Below, piece by piece: positions 43,387 to 51,922 of a stretch of 64,000 nucleotides of DNA. Origin of the DNA: JAABVD01 sp965204545 (lineage in GTDB: Bacteria > Verrucomicrobiota > Verrucomicrobiia > Opitutales > UBA2995). The translations under genes were made by a program, and so were the position numbers. Every line of letters starts with the position of its first letter. Positions within the stretch are counted from its first letter, which is position 1. Location: NCBI GenBank assembly GCA_965204545.1, contig CBDBFA010000003.1:992001-1056000 (forward strand), read 5' to 3'. The notes beneath the pieces were generated by a model, which searched no databases, was not told the origin of the DNA, and saw nothing but the letters and a program-made list of their open reading frames with translations.

Positions 43387-43537
43387 AAATTTGCACTTGT
43401 CATGAAAAACAAACTGTGCCTTATTGCCCAGACAATAACCCTTATTCCATTGAACCCGTTCGGTGCCAGTCTTGCATCGGTTTGATTGTCTTACTGGAGC
43501 CGAACAGAAATAACGAACCTGAAATCAAATTTAAACT

Positions 43538-44191
43538 ATGAAAAAGTTAATCGTTATACTAACTGCCTTTGCGGCACTTTCCACCTTGAAGGCCGAGGAC
43601 ATTACCGGATCAGTTTCCGTAGGCTATGAATCCCAGTACATCTTCCGCGGTTTCAAGCTGGCGGACGAATCCATGGTAGCCTCGGTCGACCTCGAATTCG
43701 ACAGCGCCTATCTCGGTTTGTGGACCAACCAGCCCTTGATTCGCGGCTACGATAACGAAGTCGATTTTTACGGAGGATTTGGCTTCGACGTCGGTGAAGG
43801 CATCTCCATGGACGTCGGGGGAACGGTCTATTACTACCCTGAATCGGGGTCGAACACCGACACCTTTGAACTCTTTACCGGCTTCGTATTCGAAACGGAT
43901 TTGTCCCCATCGGTATACGTATATTACGATCTGGATCTGGAAGCATTGACCCTGGAAAGTTCCGTGGGACACAGTTTCGAATTGGATGACAATGCCAGTT
44001 TCGACGTTGCCGCATTCATGGGTTGGGTGGATGTGGAAGGCGCCAGCTACTCCTACTTCGGAGCATCCGCCGATGTGGTATTCAGCATAAGCGACAACAG
44101 TTCCGGTTATGTCGGCATTCGCGCCACCGATGGATCGAGCGGTCCGGAGGGTGAGATCTGGGGAGGAGCAGGCCTGACGGTTGGATTCTAA
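43538..44191 (+). CDS. TorF-family putative outer-membrane porin (Gcw_chp-like)
   Basis: A 217-residue exported beta-barrel protein. A signal peptide (KKLIVILTAFAALSTLKAED) is followed by GSVSVGYESQYIFRGFKLAD, the RG(F/V) pattern of TorF-type proteins. Alternating strands such as DLEFDSAYLGLWTNQPL and GFVFETDLSPSVYVYYDLDLE follow, ending in WGGAGLTVGF with a terminal Phe. TorF proteins are associated with ammonium transport/glnK loci in other bacteria. A sigma-54-like promoter precedes it, which fits nitrogen control. Transport activity is unproven. Confidence 0.82.
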   Translation: MKKLIVILTAFAALSTLKAEDITGSVSVGYESQYIFRGFKLADESMVASVDLEFDSAYLGLWTNQPLIRGYDNEVDFYGGFGFDVGEGISMDVGGTVYYYPESGSNTDTFELFTGFVFETDLSPSVYVYYDLDLEALTLESSVGHSFELDDNASFDVAAFMGWVDVEGASYSYFGASADVVFSISDNSSGYVGIRATDGSSGPEGEIWGGAGLTVGF

Positions 44192-44212
44192 TCGGACGAC
44201 AATTTTTAACCG

Positions 44213-44246
44213 AAAAGCCTGTCTCCTCGGACAGGCTTTTTATTTT
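44213..44246 (+). terminator. Rho-independent terminator after the TorF-like gene
   Basis: AAAGCCTGTC-TCCTCG-GACAGGCTTT (44214-44239) is a perfect 10-bp stem followed by TTATTTTT. It lies 22 bp after the stop and separates this gene from rplM. Confidence 0.95.
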
Positions 44247-44319
44247 TCATCTGCTTCCCTTCCATGGTTGACAAAGCGTTGACGACTCTGCATTTTCCCT
44301 CCTTTTTCTCGAAAATCAC

Positions 44320-44751
44320 ATGAAAACCACCCTGGCAAGGAAAGAGACGGTGCAACGGAAGTGGTACGTGGTGGACGCGACCGGCCAAACCCTGGGCCGG
44401 TTGGCCGTCAGGATAGCCGACACCTTGCGTGGCCGGGGCAAACCGATCTACACCCCACACGTCGACACGGGAGATTTCGTCATCGTTACCAATGCGGATA
44501 AAGTTGTGGTGACGGGGAGGAAGGAAGACCAAAAGCAATACATGTTCTACACAGGTTGGGTCGGAAATGAAAAGTATCGGAACCTGGCCGATTTCAGGGC
44601 CAGGAGGCCGAACTTCATCATCCACCACGCCGTCAAGGGAATGCTGCCCAAAAACAACTTGGGTCGCCTGATGTTGCGCAAACTGAAAATCTATTCAGGA
44701 TCGGAACACCCCCACAAAGCCCAAGAGCCCATTCCACTTCAATCTCTCTGA
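44320..44751 (+). CDS. rplM: 50S ribosomal protein L13
   Basis: A 143-residue L13. KWYVVDATGQTLGRLAVRIA, GDFVIVTNADKVVVTGRK and KGMLPKNNLGRLMLRKLKIY are standard L13 signatures. It binds 23S rRNA early in large-subunit assembly. It is directly followed by rpsI, one base after its stop, the common rplM-rpsI operon. The start ATG at 44320 follows the upstream terminator. Confidence 0.97.
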   Translation: MKTTLARKETVQRKWYVVDATGQTLGRLAVRIADTLRGRGKPIYTPHVDTGDFVIVTNADKVVVTGRKEDQKQYMFYTGWVGNEKYRNLADFRARRPNFIIHHAVKGMLPKNNLGRLMLRKLKIYSGSEHPHKAQEPIPLQSL

Positions 44752-44752
44752 C

Positions 44753-45148
44753 ATGAGCGCTCAGGAAATATTTCTCGGAACCGGCCGCCGCAAGACCGCC
44801 ACGGCACGGGTTCGCCTTCAGGAAGGGGCGGGTAATATCACGGTAAACAGCAGGGAATTGAATGCCTATTTCTGCCTGGATCAAGCGGTTAGAACGGTTG
44901 AAGGCCCCTTTCAAACACTGGACATGAAAGGCAAGTTCGACGTCGTAGCCAAAGTCCGGGGCGGGGGTGTCAATGGTCAGGCGGGAGCCTGTGCCCTGGG
45001 TATATCCAGAGCCCTTCTCAAATACGACGAGGAATTGAGAACGCCCCTTAAAAAAGCGGGTCATCTGCGTCGAGACCCACGCCGACGTGAGCGTAAAAAG
45101 GCAGGCCAACCCGGCGCGCGGAAACGCTTCCAGTTTTCCAAGCGTTAG
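44753..45148 (+). CDS. rpsI: 30S ribosomal protein S9
   Basis: A 131-residue S9. GTGRRKTATARVRLQEG, the VRGGGVNGQAGACALGISRAL core and the basic C-terminal RDPRRRERKKAGQPGARKRFQFSKR tail are diagnostic. The tail contacts P-site tRNA. It starts one base after the rplM stop. Confidence 0.97.
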   Translation: MSAQEIFLGTGRRKTATARVRLQEGAGNITVNSRELNAYFCLDQAVRTVEGPFQTLDMKGKFDVVAKVRGGGVNGQAGACALGISRALLKYDEELRTPLKKAGHLRRDPRRRERKKAGQPGARKRFQFSKR

Positions 45149-45179
45149 AACCCGGGGACCAGCGAGTTCTCTCTTTTTG

Positions 45180-45224
45180 CGCCCTCCCTGGACACGGTCA
45201 TGGAGGGCTTCCTGATTTCCACGT
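45180..45224 (+). terminator. Possible terminator after rpsI
   Basis: GCCCTCC...GGAGGGC (7-bp stem, ~14-nt loop) is followed by TTCCTGATTT. The weak T-tract makes it uncertain. Confidence 0.45.
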
Positions 45225-45269
45225 TTTCCGTATTACCAAATTCAACCCCATAAAATACAAATATTTCCA

Positions 45270-46295
45270 ATGAAAATCGGCATAGTAGGCGCTTCCGGTT
45301 ATTCGGGAGAGGTTCTCCTTACCCTGCTGTTGCGGCATCCCGATATCGAAGTGACAGCCGTCACTTCGCGCACACGGCACGGGCAGAAAGTCCGGCAGGT
45401 GTTCCCCGCCCTGAAAAATCGGGCGGGCGACTTGATCTTCACGGCCTCCGATCCCCTTGAATTGGCGGAAAATCCGCACCTCGATCTGGTTTTCCTGGCT
45501 CTGCCGCACGGGGTGGCGAGCGAATATGCCATCCCCCTGTGCCGGACAGGGAAAAAAGTTGTCGATTTAAGCGCCGACTACCGGCTTTCCTCGGCTGAAC
45601 TCTACCGTCAGTACTACGGCCACTCCCATCCGCATCCCGACTGGTTGTCCAAATCTTCCTATGTTATTCCGGAAGTTTCCGGAGACGCTTGGAAAGACCA
45701 CCTGCTCATCGCCGCGCCGGGGTGTTATCCAACCAGCATCCTGATCCCGCTCTTGCCGCTGTTCAATGAGGGTATCCTTCCCCGCAATGGCATCGTGATC
45801 AATTCCATGAGCGGGATCAGTGGCGCCGGAAGAAAGGTGGCCGAAGATTTCATTTTTTGTGAGAGAAATGAAAGCGTAAAGGCCTATGGATTGGCCAACC
45901 ATCGGCACATCTCGGAAATCGAGGAGCAACTCGGCCTCGCCGCCGGGAGGCCCGTCGTGATTCAGTTTACCCCTCATCTCATTCCCATGAACCGGGGCAT
46001 CGCCACAACCATAACGGTCCCAAAATCCGGCGCCGTAACCGAAACCGTCTACCAGATCTGGCAAAAGGCTTATGCAGGCAAGCCATTTGTCGGACTGCTC
46101 GATTCGGGACAGACTCCCGATACCAAGCATGTGGTCCACACCAACCGGATCGATATCTCCGCCACTTGCGATGAGAGAACGGACAATCTTATCATTACCT
46201 CCGCTCTGGACAATCTGACCAAAGGAGCAGCCGGTCAGGCTATCCAAATTATGAACCTCTGGCTCGGGTTCAATGAAACAGCGGGGCTATTGTAA
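45270..46295 (+). CDS. argC: N-acetyl-gamma-glutamyl-phosphate reductase
   Basis: A 341-residue NADPH-dependent enzyme of arginine synthesis. The N-terminal Rossmann motif GIVGASGYSGEVLL and the catalytic region AAPGCYPTS are clear, with FTPHLIPMNRGI later. It is first in the argC-argB-argD-argF-argG series. Its C-terminal frame overlaps the track start of argB, but the real argB ATG lies 7 bp after the argC stop. No argJ follows. Confidence 0.96.
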   Translation: MKIGIVGASGYSGEVLLTLLLRHPDIEVTAVTSRTRHGQKVRQVFPALKNRAGDLIFTASDPLELAENPHLDLVFLALPHGVASEYAIPLCRTGKKVVDLSADYRLSSAELYRQYYGHSHPHPDWLSKSSYVIPEVSGDAWKDHLLIAAPGCYPTSILIPLLPLFNEGILPRNGIVINSMSGISGAGRKVAEDFIFCERNESVKAYGLANHRHISEIEEQLGLAAGRPVVIQFTPHLIPMNRGIATTITVPKSGAVTETVYQIWQKAYAGKPFVGLLDSGQTPDTKHVVHTNRIDISATCDERTDNLIITSALDNLTKGAAGQAIQIMNLWLGFNETAGLL

Positions 46296-46302
46296 ACCTG
46301 TC

Positions 46303-47199
46303 ATGAAAACCATCCCCACACCGTCCGAAGCAGAAATCATTGCCAAAGCCAAGGTTTTGCTGGAAGCCCTTCCCTACATCCAGGAGTTTCGCGGCAGCAT
46401 ATTCGTGATCAAGTACGGTGGCAGCTTCATGGATGACCCCGATCCCGCGGTAAGGTCCCGGGTTGCAACCGACATCGTGTTTCTGGCCTCTGTGGGGATT
46501 CAGGTAGTGGTAGTGCACGGGGGAGGAAAGGCTATTTCCGCTGCCATGGAAGAATCCGGCATTAAACCGGTCTTTATCGAAGGCCTGCGATATACCGATG
46601 AGAAAACGATTTCCATCGTAGAAAAAACCTTAAACCAAACGGTAAACCTGGATATCTGCCAGATCATACAGGCCAAAAAGGGCAAACCGTTGGCCTTGGC
46701 CGGGCAAAAGCTGTTTTCCTGCCGGAAACTGGATAGGGACCACCGTGGCCAAGAAATGGATATCGGTTTCGTAGGGGACATTCAATACGTGAAAACCCGC
46801 CTCATAAAGCGGGCTATTTCCCAGGGATACACCCCGATCATTTCACCCCTTGGCGGAGATGACGAAAACAACCTCTACAACATAAACGCCGATGTCGCCG
46901 CGGCACACGCGGCCTGTTCCCTGCGGGCTCGGCGGCTGGTTTACCTGACGGATGTGCCCGGACTCCTGAGAGACCCCCGGGATGGCCGATCCATCATCTC
47001 CCACCTGAAGGAAAGTGAAGTGCCTCGACTGAAGAGAGACGGGGTCATAGGGAAGGGGATGCTCCCCAAGGTCGATTCGGCCATCAAAGCCCTGCACGAA
47101 GGGGTTCACCGCGTCCACTTTGTACCCGGAAACCTCCCGCACAGCATACTGCTGGAAATCTTCACCGACAAAGGAGTTGGAACTGAAATTGTCCATTAG
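46303..47199 (+). CDS. argB: Acetylglutamate kinase
   Basis: A 298-residue kinase from the ATG at 46303 (MKTIPTPSE). FVIKYGGSFMDD, VVVVHGGGKAI and the NINADVAAAHAACSLRA loop identify the amino-acid kinase fold. The N-terminal helical extension (EAEIIAKAKVLLEALPYIQEF) is of the type seen in arginine-feedback-sensitive, hexameric enzymes, so it may be inhibited by arginine. It starts 7 bp after argC. Confidence 0.95.
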   Translation: MKTIPTPSEAEIIAKAKVLLEALPYIQEFRGSIFVIKYGGSFMDDPDPAVRSRVATDIVFLASVGIQVVVVHGGGKAISAAMEESGIKPVFIEGLRYTDEKTISIVEKTLNQTVNLDICQIIQAKKGKPLALAGQKLFSCRKLDRDHRGQEMDIGFVGDIQYVKTRLIKRAISQGYTPIISPLGGDDENNLYNINADVAAAHAACSLRARRLVYLTDVPGLLRDPRDGRSIISHLKESEVPRLKRDGVIGKGMLPKVDSAIKALHEGVHRVHFVPGNLPHSILLEIFTDKGVGTEIVH

Positions 47200-47217
47200 C
47201 CTCAAACCTCCCCTAAA

Positions 47218-48435
47218 GTGCATTTGGAAAATAATATAGAAACCTTGTATCACCGGTATTGGTTGAACAATTACGCCGCCCCCAACCTCACCCTGATCAG
47301 GGGAGAGGGCGAGAAAGTGTGGGACGATCGAGGCCATCAATACCTGGATTTCACTTCTGGAATTGCCACAACTTCCATCGGGCATTGCCACCCGAAACTG
47401 GTAGCGGCTATCGGGGGACAGATCGAAAAGATCATCCACGTAAGCAATTTGTTCCGGAACGAAACCCAAGCCCGACTGGCCGAGGCCCTGGTTGAGAAGA
47501 TCGCCCCCGGACGGGTATTCTTCTGCAATAGTGGGACCGAAGCGAGCGAAACCCTCCTCAAGCTCTCGCGATTGTTCGGCGCGAAAAAAAGGGGAGCAAA
47601 CCCCTTCAAGGTGATTGTTTCCAGCAATGCATTTCACGGAAGGACCTTCGGGGGCATGAGCGCCACACCACAACCCAAGATCCAAAAAAGCTTTAAACCG
47701 CTCCTGCCAAATTTCCCTGTCGCGAAATTTAATGACAGCGACAGTTTTGCCGCCTTGATCGACCGTGATACGGCGGCAATCCTCATCGAACCCATTCAGG
47801 GTGAGGGAGGAATTCACGTAGCCACAAGGGAGTTTCTCCAAGATTTGAGAACCCTTTGCACGGACAATGGGATCCTCTTGCTCATGGATGAAGTGCAGAG
47901 CGGCATGGGGAGAACCGGCGCCTTCCTGGCCCATGAAATCGCCGGGATAACTCCCGATGCCATCGGATTGGCCAAGGGGCTGGGCGGCGGTTTTCCCATT
48001 GGTGCCGTCTGGATATCCGATACCTGCGCCGACCTCTTTACCCCTGGTAGTCACGGCAGTACCTTTGGCGGGAACCCATTGGGATGCGCCGCCGCCCTGG
48101 CCGTTCTGCAAACGATCGACGAAGAAAATCTCTTGTCGCGGGTGAGAAAATTGAGCGCCCCGTGGATAGAACAACTCAATGATCTGAAAAAGCGGCACGA
48201 ACTGATTGTGGAAGTAAGGGGAAGGGGATTTCTCGTCGGTCTCGAGCTGAAAGAGAATCCCGACGATCTTCGAAACCTTCTCCAGCAGGTCGGCCTTCTC
48301 ACCGTGGCGGCGAGCGGTAACGTTCTGCGCTTGCTTCCCCCCCTGACCGTTTCCGAAGCATCCCTGCGGAAATCGATTCAAACATTGGACACGGCCTTGA
48401 CCACTTATAGCGAGACCAAGGCCGCAAAACCTTAA
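47218..48435 (+). CDS. argD: Acetylornithine aminotransferase
   Basis: A 405-residue class III PLP aminotransferase. The GTG start at 47218 is the only reasonable one. FTSGIATTSIGHCHPKL, the SGTEASE motif near residue 105, EPIQGEGGI, DEVQSGMGRTG and PLP Lys253 in IGLAKGLGGGFP are visible. It makes N-acetylornithine and may also act on succinyl-diaminopimelate. It lies 18 bp after argB. Confidence 0.94.
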   Translation: MHLENNIETLYHRYWLNNYAAPNLTLIRGEGEKVWDDRGHQYLDFTSGIATTSIGHCHPKLVAAIGGQIEKIIHVSNLFRNETQARLAEALVEKIAPGRVFFCNSGTEASETLLKLSRLFGAKKRGANPFKVIVSSNAFHGRTFGGMSATPQPKIQKSFKPLLPNFPVAKFNDSDSFAALIDRDTAAILIEPIQGEGGIHVATREFLQDLRTLCTDNGILLLMDEVQSGMGRTGAFLAHEIAGITPDAIGLAKGLGGGFPIGAVWISDTCADLFTPGSHGSTFGGNPLGCAAALAVLQTIDEENLLSRVRKLSAPWIEQLNDLKKRHELIVEVRGRGFLVGLELKENPDDLRNLLQQVGLLTVAASGNVLRLLPPLTVSEASLRKSIQTLDTALTTYSETKAAKP

Positions 48436-48444
48436 GCCCATGGA

Positions 48445-49392
48445 ATGATGAAACACTTTCTGAAATCAAGCGACCTGGAGGATTTCGAAGTCGAAAAGGT
48501 TTTTGCCCTCTCCCAAAAGTTCAAGAAAACCCGGGGAGAGCGGGGGCTGTCCGTTTTGAGGAATCAGTCCTGGGGCTTGATTTTTTTCAAGGCAAGCACC
48601 CGCACAAGAATATCCTTCCGGGTAGGCATTCAGGAGATGGGGGGCCATCCCGTGCACATCGATCAGAATGAGATTCAACTCAGCCGGGGAGAGAGCATTG
48701 AAGACACCGCTCGTGTTCTATCCCGCTACCTGCACGGTCTCGTCATCCGTTGTTATGAACATACCCTGCTGGAGCAATTCGCCGCCCATGGCAGCATTCC
48801 CGTGGTCAACGCCCTCTCCGATTTCCTGCACCCTTGTCAGGTTTATTCCGATGCCTTTACCCTGCTGGAACGCTGGTCGGACGGGAAGCGCTTCCTGAAT
48901 GCATTGAAGGGCAGGAAAATTGCCTTTTTTGGCGACACGGCCAGCAACATGGCCAATTCCTGGATTCTGAGTGGATCGCTCTTCGGAATGGAAGTTGCCC
49001 TGGCCGGGCCAAGCAAATACGCACCGGGACCCGAAATCGAAACCGTCATCGAATCTTCCGGATTCGCCCCGACCTACACCTTCCATACCGATCCGATGGA
49101 AGCCGCGGAAAACGCCGATGTGATCTACACCGACGTCTGGGTGAGCATGGGCAAAGATGGCGAAGCATCCGACCGCCACAACATCATGGCACCATACCAG
49201 GTCAACGCATCCATCATGGCCCGAGCCAAACCGGAGGCCCTGTTCATGCATTGCCTACCGGCCCATCCGGGTTTCGAGGTAACGCAAGAGGTCATGGACA
49301 GTCCGGCTTCCATTGTTTTTGATCAGGCGGAAAACCGGTTGCATACCCAAAAGGCCATCCTGGCCGTGCTGGCCGAATCCAATAAACGCTAA
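48445..49392 (+). CDS. argF: Ornithine carbamoyltransferase
   Basis: A 315-residue transcarbamylase. The carbamoyl-phosphate motif KASTRTRISF appears near residue 51, followed by LIRCYEH and the ornithine-binding MHCLPAHPGFEV. The HCLP motif identifies ornithine rather than aspartate carbamoylation. Two adjacent ATG codons (48445, 48448) leave the exact start open. It follows argD by 9 bp. Confidence 0.95.
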   Translation: MMKHFLKSSDLEDFEVEKVFALSQKFKKTRGERGLSVLRNQSWGLIFFKASTRTRISFRVGIQEMGGHPVHIDQNEIQLSRGESIEDTARVLSRYLHGLVIRCYEHTLLEQFAAHGSIPVVNALSDFLHPCQVYSDAFTLLERWSDGKRFLNALKGRKIAFFGDTASNMANSWILSGSLFGMEVALAGPSKYAPGPEIETVIESSGFAPTYTFHTDPMEAAENADVIYTDVWVSMGKDGEASDRHNIMAPYQVNASIMARAKPEALFMHCLPAHPGFEVTQEVMDSPASIVFDQAENRLHTQKAILAVLAESNKR

Positions 49393-49409
49393 CTCATCCC
49401 GTATATACT

Positions 49410-50636
49410 ATGAAAATCGTCTTAGCCTATTCCGGGGGTTTGGATACCTCCGTGCTGGTGCGGTGGTTAAAAGATCACTTCAAAGCTGAGGTCATCACCT
49501 TCGCGGCGGATTTGGGACAGGAGGAGGAATTGCACGGCTTGGAAGAAAAGGCTACCTCGACCGGAGCAAGCGCTCATTTCAGCACGGATCTGGTGGAAGA
49601 ATTTGCCCGCGATTTTGTTTTTCCCATCCTCCGGGCCAACGCGGTTTACGAGGGCCAATACCTCCTCGGCACTTCCATAGCCCGACCCCTCATCGCCAAG
49701 GCCCAAATCGAAATTGCAAGGGCTGCCCAAGCCGATTCCGTGGCCCACGGGGCCACCGGAAAAGGCAATGATCAGGTCAGATTCGAACTGACTTATGCTG
49801 CGCTGGCGCCCGACCTGAAAGTGATTTCGCCCTGGCGCATGAAAGCCTTCCGCCAAGCCTTTCCAGGGCGGCGGGAGATGATCGAATTCTGCACAAAACA
49901 TCAAATCGAAGTGGAGGCCACTGCCTCCAGGCCCTACTCCATGGACCGCAACTTGTTACACATTTCCTATGAGGCGGGTATACTGGAAGATCCCTGGTTC
50001 GATCCAACCGTTCCGGAAAACAAATCCATGTTCAAACTTACGGTCGATCCCCAGGATGCTCCGGACAAGCCCGAGTATGTCGAGCTGACCTTTGAGCAAG
50101 GCGATTGCACCCAAGTCAACGGCGAAGCCCTCTCACCCGCCCAAGCGCTCCGCAAATTAAACCGACTGGCGGGCAGGCACGGCATCGGCCGAGTCGATTT
50201 GGTGGAAAACCGCTTCGTCGGCATGAAGAGCCGGGGCGTCTACGAAACCCCTGGAGGCACCCTCCTATGGCAGGCCCACCGCCAGATGGAAACCCTTACC
50301 ATGGACCGGGATCTAATGCATTTGCGCGACAGTCTGATTCCCAAATACGCCGAGTTGGTCTACTACGGCTTCTGGTATTCGCCCGAGCGGGAAGCCCTTC
50401 AGGCCCTGATCGACAAAAGCCAGGAAACCGTTACCGGAACGGTGAGGCTCAAGCTCTACAAGGGAAACGTCATTACGGTTGGGCGAAAATCCCCCATCTC
50501 CCTTTACGACCAGAACGTGGCATCCATGGAAGGAGTGGAAAGCGATTACAATCCCGACGACGCAACCGGTTTCATTCGCTTGCAGGGTCTCCGGTTGCGC
50601 GCCCGCCACCGGGCCCAAGGCGGTGAGAGGAAGTAA
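49410..50636 (+). CDS. argG: Argininosuccinate synthase
   Basis: A 408-residue enzyme. The ATP-binding P-loop AYSGGLDTSVLVRWL at the start, YLLGTSIARPLIAK and GATGKGNDQVRFE are standard. The last steps (argH) and argJ are not in the window. It closes the argCBDFG run, 17 bp after argF. It joins citrulline and aspartate to argininosuccinate. Confidence 0.97.
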   Translation: MKIVLAYSGGLDTSVLVRWLKDHFKAEVITFAADLGQEEELHGLEEKATSTGASAHFSTDLVEEFARDFVFPILRANAVYEGQYLLGTSIARPLIAKAQIEIARAAQADSVAHGATGKGNDQVRFELTYAALAPDLKVISPWRMKAFRQAFPGRREMIEFCTKHQIEVEATASRPYSMDRNLLHISYEAGILEDPWFDPTVPENKSMFKLTVDPQDAPDKPEYVELTFEQGDCTQVNGEALSPAQALRKLNRLAGRHGIGRVDLVENRFVGMKSRGVYETPGGTLLWQAHRQMETLTMDRDLMHLRDSLIPKYAELVYYGFWYSPEREALQALIDKSQETVTGTVRLKLYKGNVITVGRKSPISLYDQNVASMEGVESDYNPDDATGFIRLQGLRLRARHRAQGGERK

Positions 50637-50702
50637 CAACTCTGGCAAAAATTCAACGTTTGACGCCATTCCGGAACACTCCTTGAATGCTCCTCCTTAT
50701 GG

Positions 50703-50788
50703 GCCTGGATGGCGGAATTGGCAGACGCGCCGGACTCAAAATCCGGTTCCCTTTGGGAGTGAGGGTTCGACCCCCTCTCCAGGCACCA
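50703..50788 (+). tRNA. tRNA-Leu (CAA)
   Basis: An 86-nt leucine tRNA with encoded CCA. The acceptor stem GCCTGGA/TCCAGGC, the anticodon stem CCGGA/TCCGG with loop CTCAAAA (anticodon CAA), a long variable arm and the GGTTCGACC T-loop are all present. It reads TTG codons. Confidence 0.95.
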
Positions 50789-50859
50789 TTGGCGGCGCTT
50801 CCCGCCGAGAGGAAAGGAGAAAGAGGAAAGAGGGCGCAATGGCACAAAAGGGGACGCTT

Positions 50860-50930
50860 GGCGCCAGAGTTCAGTGGTCAGTGGTCTGATACCAGAACCG
50901 AGAACCCAACACCCAGTACCGAGCATAAAC
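50860..50930. repeat. Degenerate simple repeats between the two tRNA genes
   Basis: CAGTGGTCAGTGGTCTG is followed by CCAGAACCGAGAACCCAACACC and CAGTACCGAGC units. Short frames here are not supported as genes. Confidence 0.6.
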
Positions 50931-50989
50931 GCTTTTTAGAATTGACCACCTTCCTTCGTGACCCAGACTCTCCCCTCTTTATTCTGGTT

Positions 50990-51066
50990 CGGGCCGTAGC
51001 GCAGCCTGGTAGCGCACTTGCATGGGGTGCAAGGGGTCAGGAGTTCAAATCTCCTCGGCCCGACCA
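50990..51066 (+). tRNA. tRNA-Pro (GGG)
   Basis: A 77-nt proline tRNA with encoded CCA. The acceptor stem CGGGCCG/CGGCCCG and the anticodon stem CTTGC/GCAAG with loop ATGGGGT (anticodon GGG) are clear. AGCGCAGCCTGGTAGCGCA forms the D-arm and GAGTTCAAATC the T-arm. Confidence 0.95.
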
Positions 51067-51199
51067 AATACTCAACTGGAGAGCCTTACTTTCGAGCCGG
51101 TTGGAGGAACTCCCTGTTACCACAATCGATGGGGGTGCTTTCAACTGATTTAAAACGCGACTTCACATTTTCCCCACCAGTACATAAGGTTGGCTCATT

Positions 51200-51859
51200 A
51201 TGAAACGTGTTGTTCTTATTCTTTCGGGCTGCGGCGTGTACGATGGAGCGGAAATTCACGAATCGGTGTTGACCCTCTTGGCGCTGGATAAGGCGGGTGC
51301 AGACGTGACGGTGGCGGCGCCCGACGTAAATCAGTTCCATGTGGTGAACCATCAAACGGGAGAAGTCATGCAAAATGAATCCCGCAACGTCCTGCTTGAA
51401 TCCGCCCGCATTGCCCGGGGTCCGGTAAAGCGGGTGGCAGACCTGAAGGTGGAAGACTATGATGCGGTCGTTTTACCTGGGGGTTACGGCGCTGCCAAGA
51501 ACCTGAGCTCTTTTGCCGTGGATGGAGCCGATTGCACCGTGGAAAAGAGCGTGGCCGATTTTCTCCGACAATTTCACGATGCGGGCCATCCCATCGGATT
51601 TGCCTGCATCTCCCCCGCCATTGCTGCCAAGGTTTTTGGCGAGGAAGGGGTCCACTTGACCGTCGGCAATGATGAGGATACCGCGGCCGCCTTGGAGGCA
51701 AATGGAGCCAGGCACGTCAATTGCCCGGTAGAAGCCTTTGTCATCGATGAAGGCTTGAAAATAGTTTCCACCCCAGCCTACATGCTCGGCCCCAGGATTT
51801 CCGACGTGGAAACCGGTATAACCCGGTGGATAAAGGCCGTCTTGGAACTGGCGGAATAA
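51200..51859 (+). CDS. elbB: Isoprenoid biosynthesis glyoxalase ElbB (DJ-1/PfpI family)
   Basis: A 219-residue DJ-1 superfamily protein. LILSGCGVYDGAEIHESV is the ElbB start signature, followed by VLPGGYGAAKNLS and the nucleophile region PIGFACISPA with a Cys near residue 135. ElbB is reported to have weak glyoxalase activity and to affect isoprenoid levels; its physiological role is not settled. It stands upstream of the fused E1 gene with a 63-bp gap. Confidence 0.92.
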   Translation: MKRVVLILSGCGVYDGAEIHESVLTLLALDKAGADVTVAAPDVNQFHVVNHQTGEVMQNESRNVLLESARIARGPVKRVADLKVEDYDAVVLPGGYGAAKNLSSFAVDGADCTVEKSVADFLRQFHDAGHPIGFACISPAIAAKVFGEEGVHLTVGNDEDTAAALEANGARHVNCPVEAFVIDEGLKIVSTPAYMLGPRISDVETGITRWIKAVLELAE

Positions 51860-51922
51860 GCGCTGTTTTATTGTTTTGCTTCCGCTCGGAACAAGGCGCA
51901 GGGTTCCCAGATTCGATAGAGC

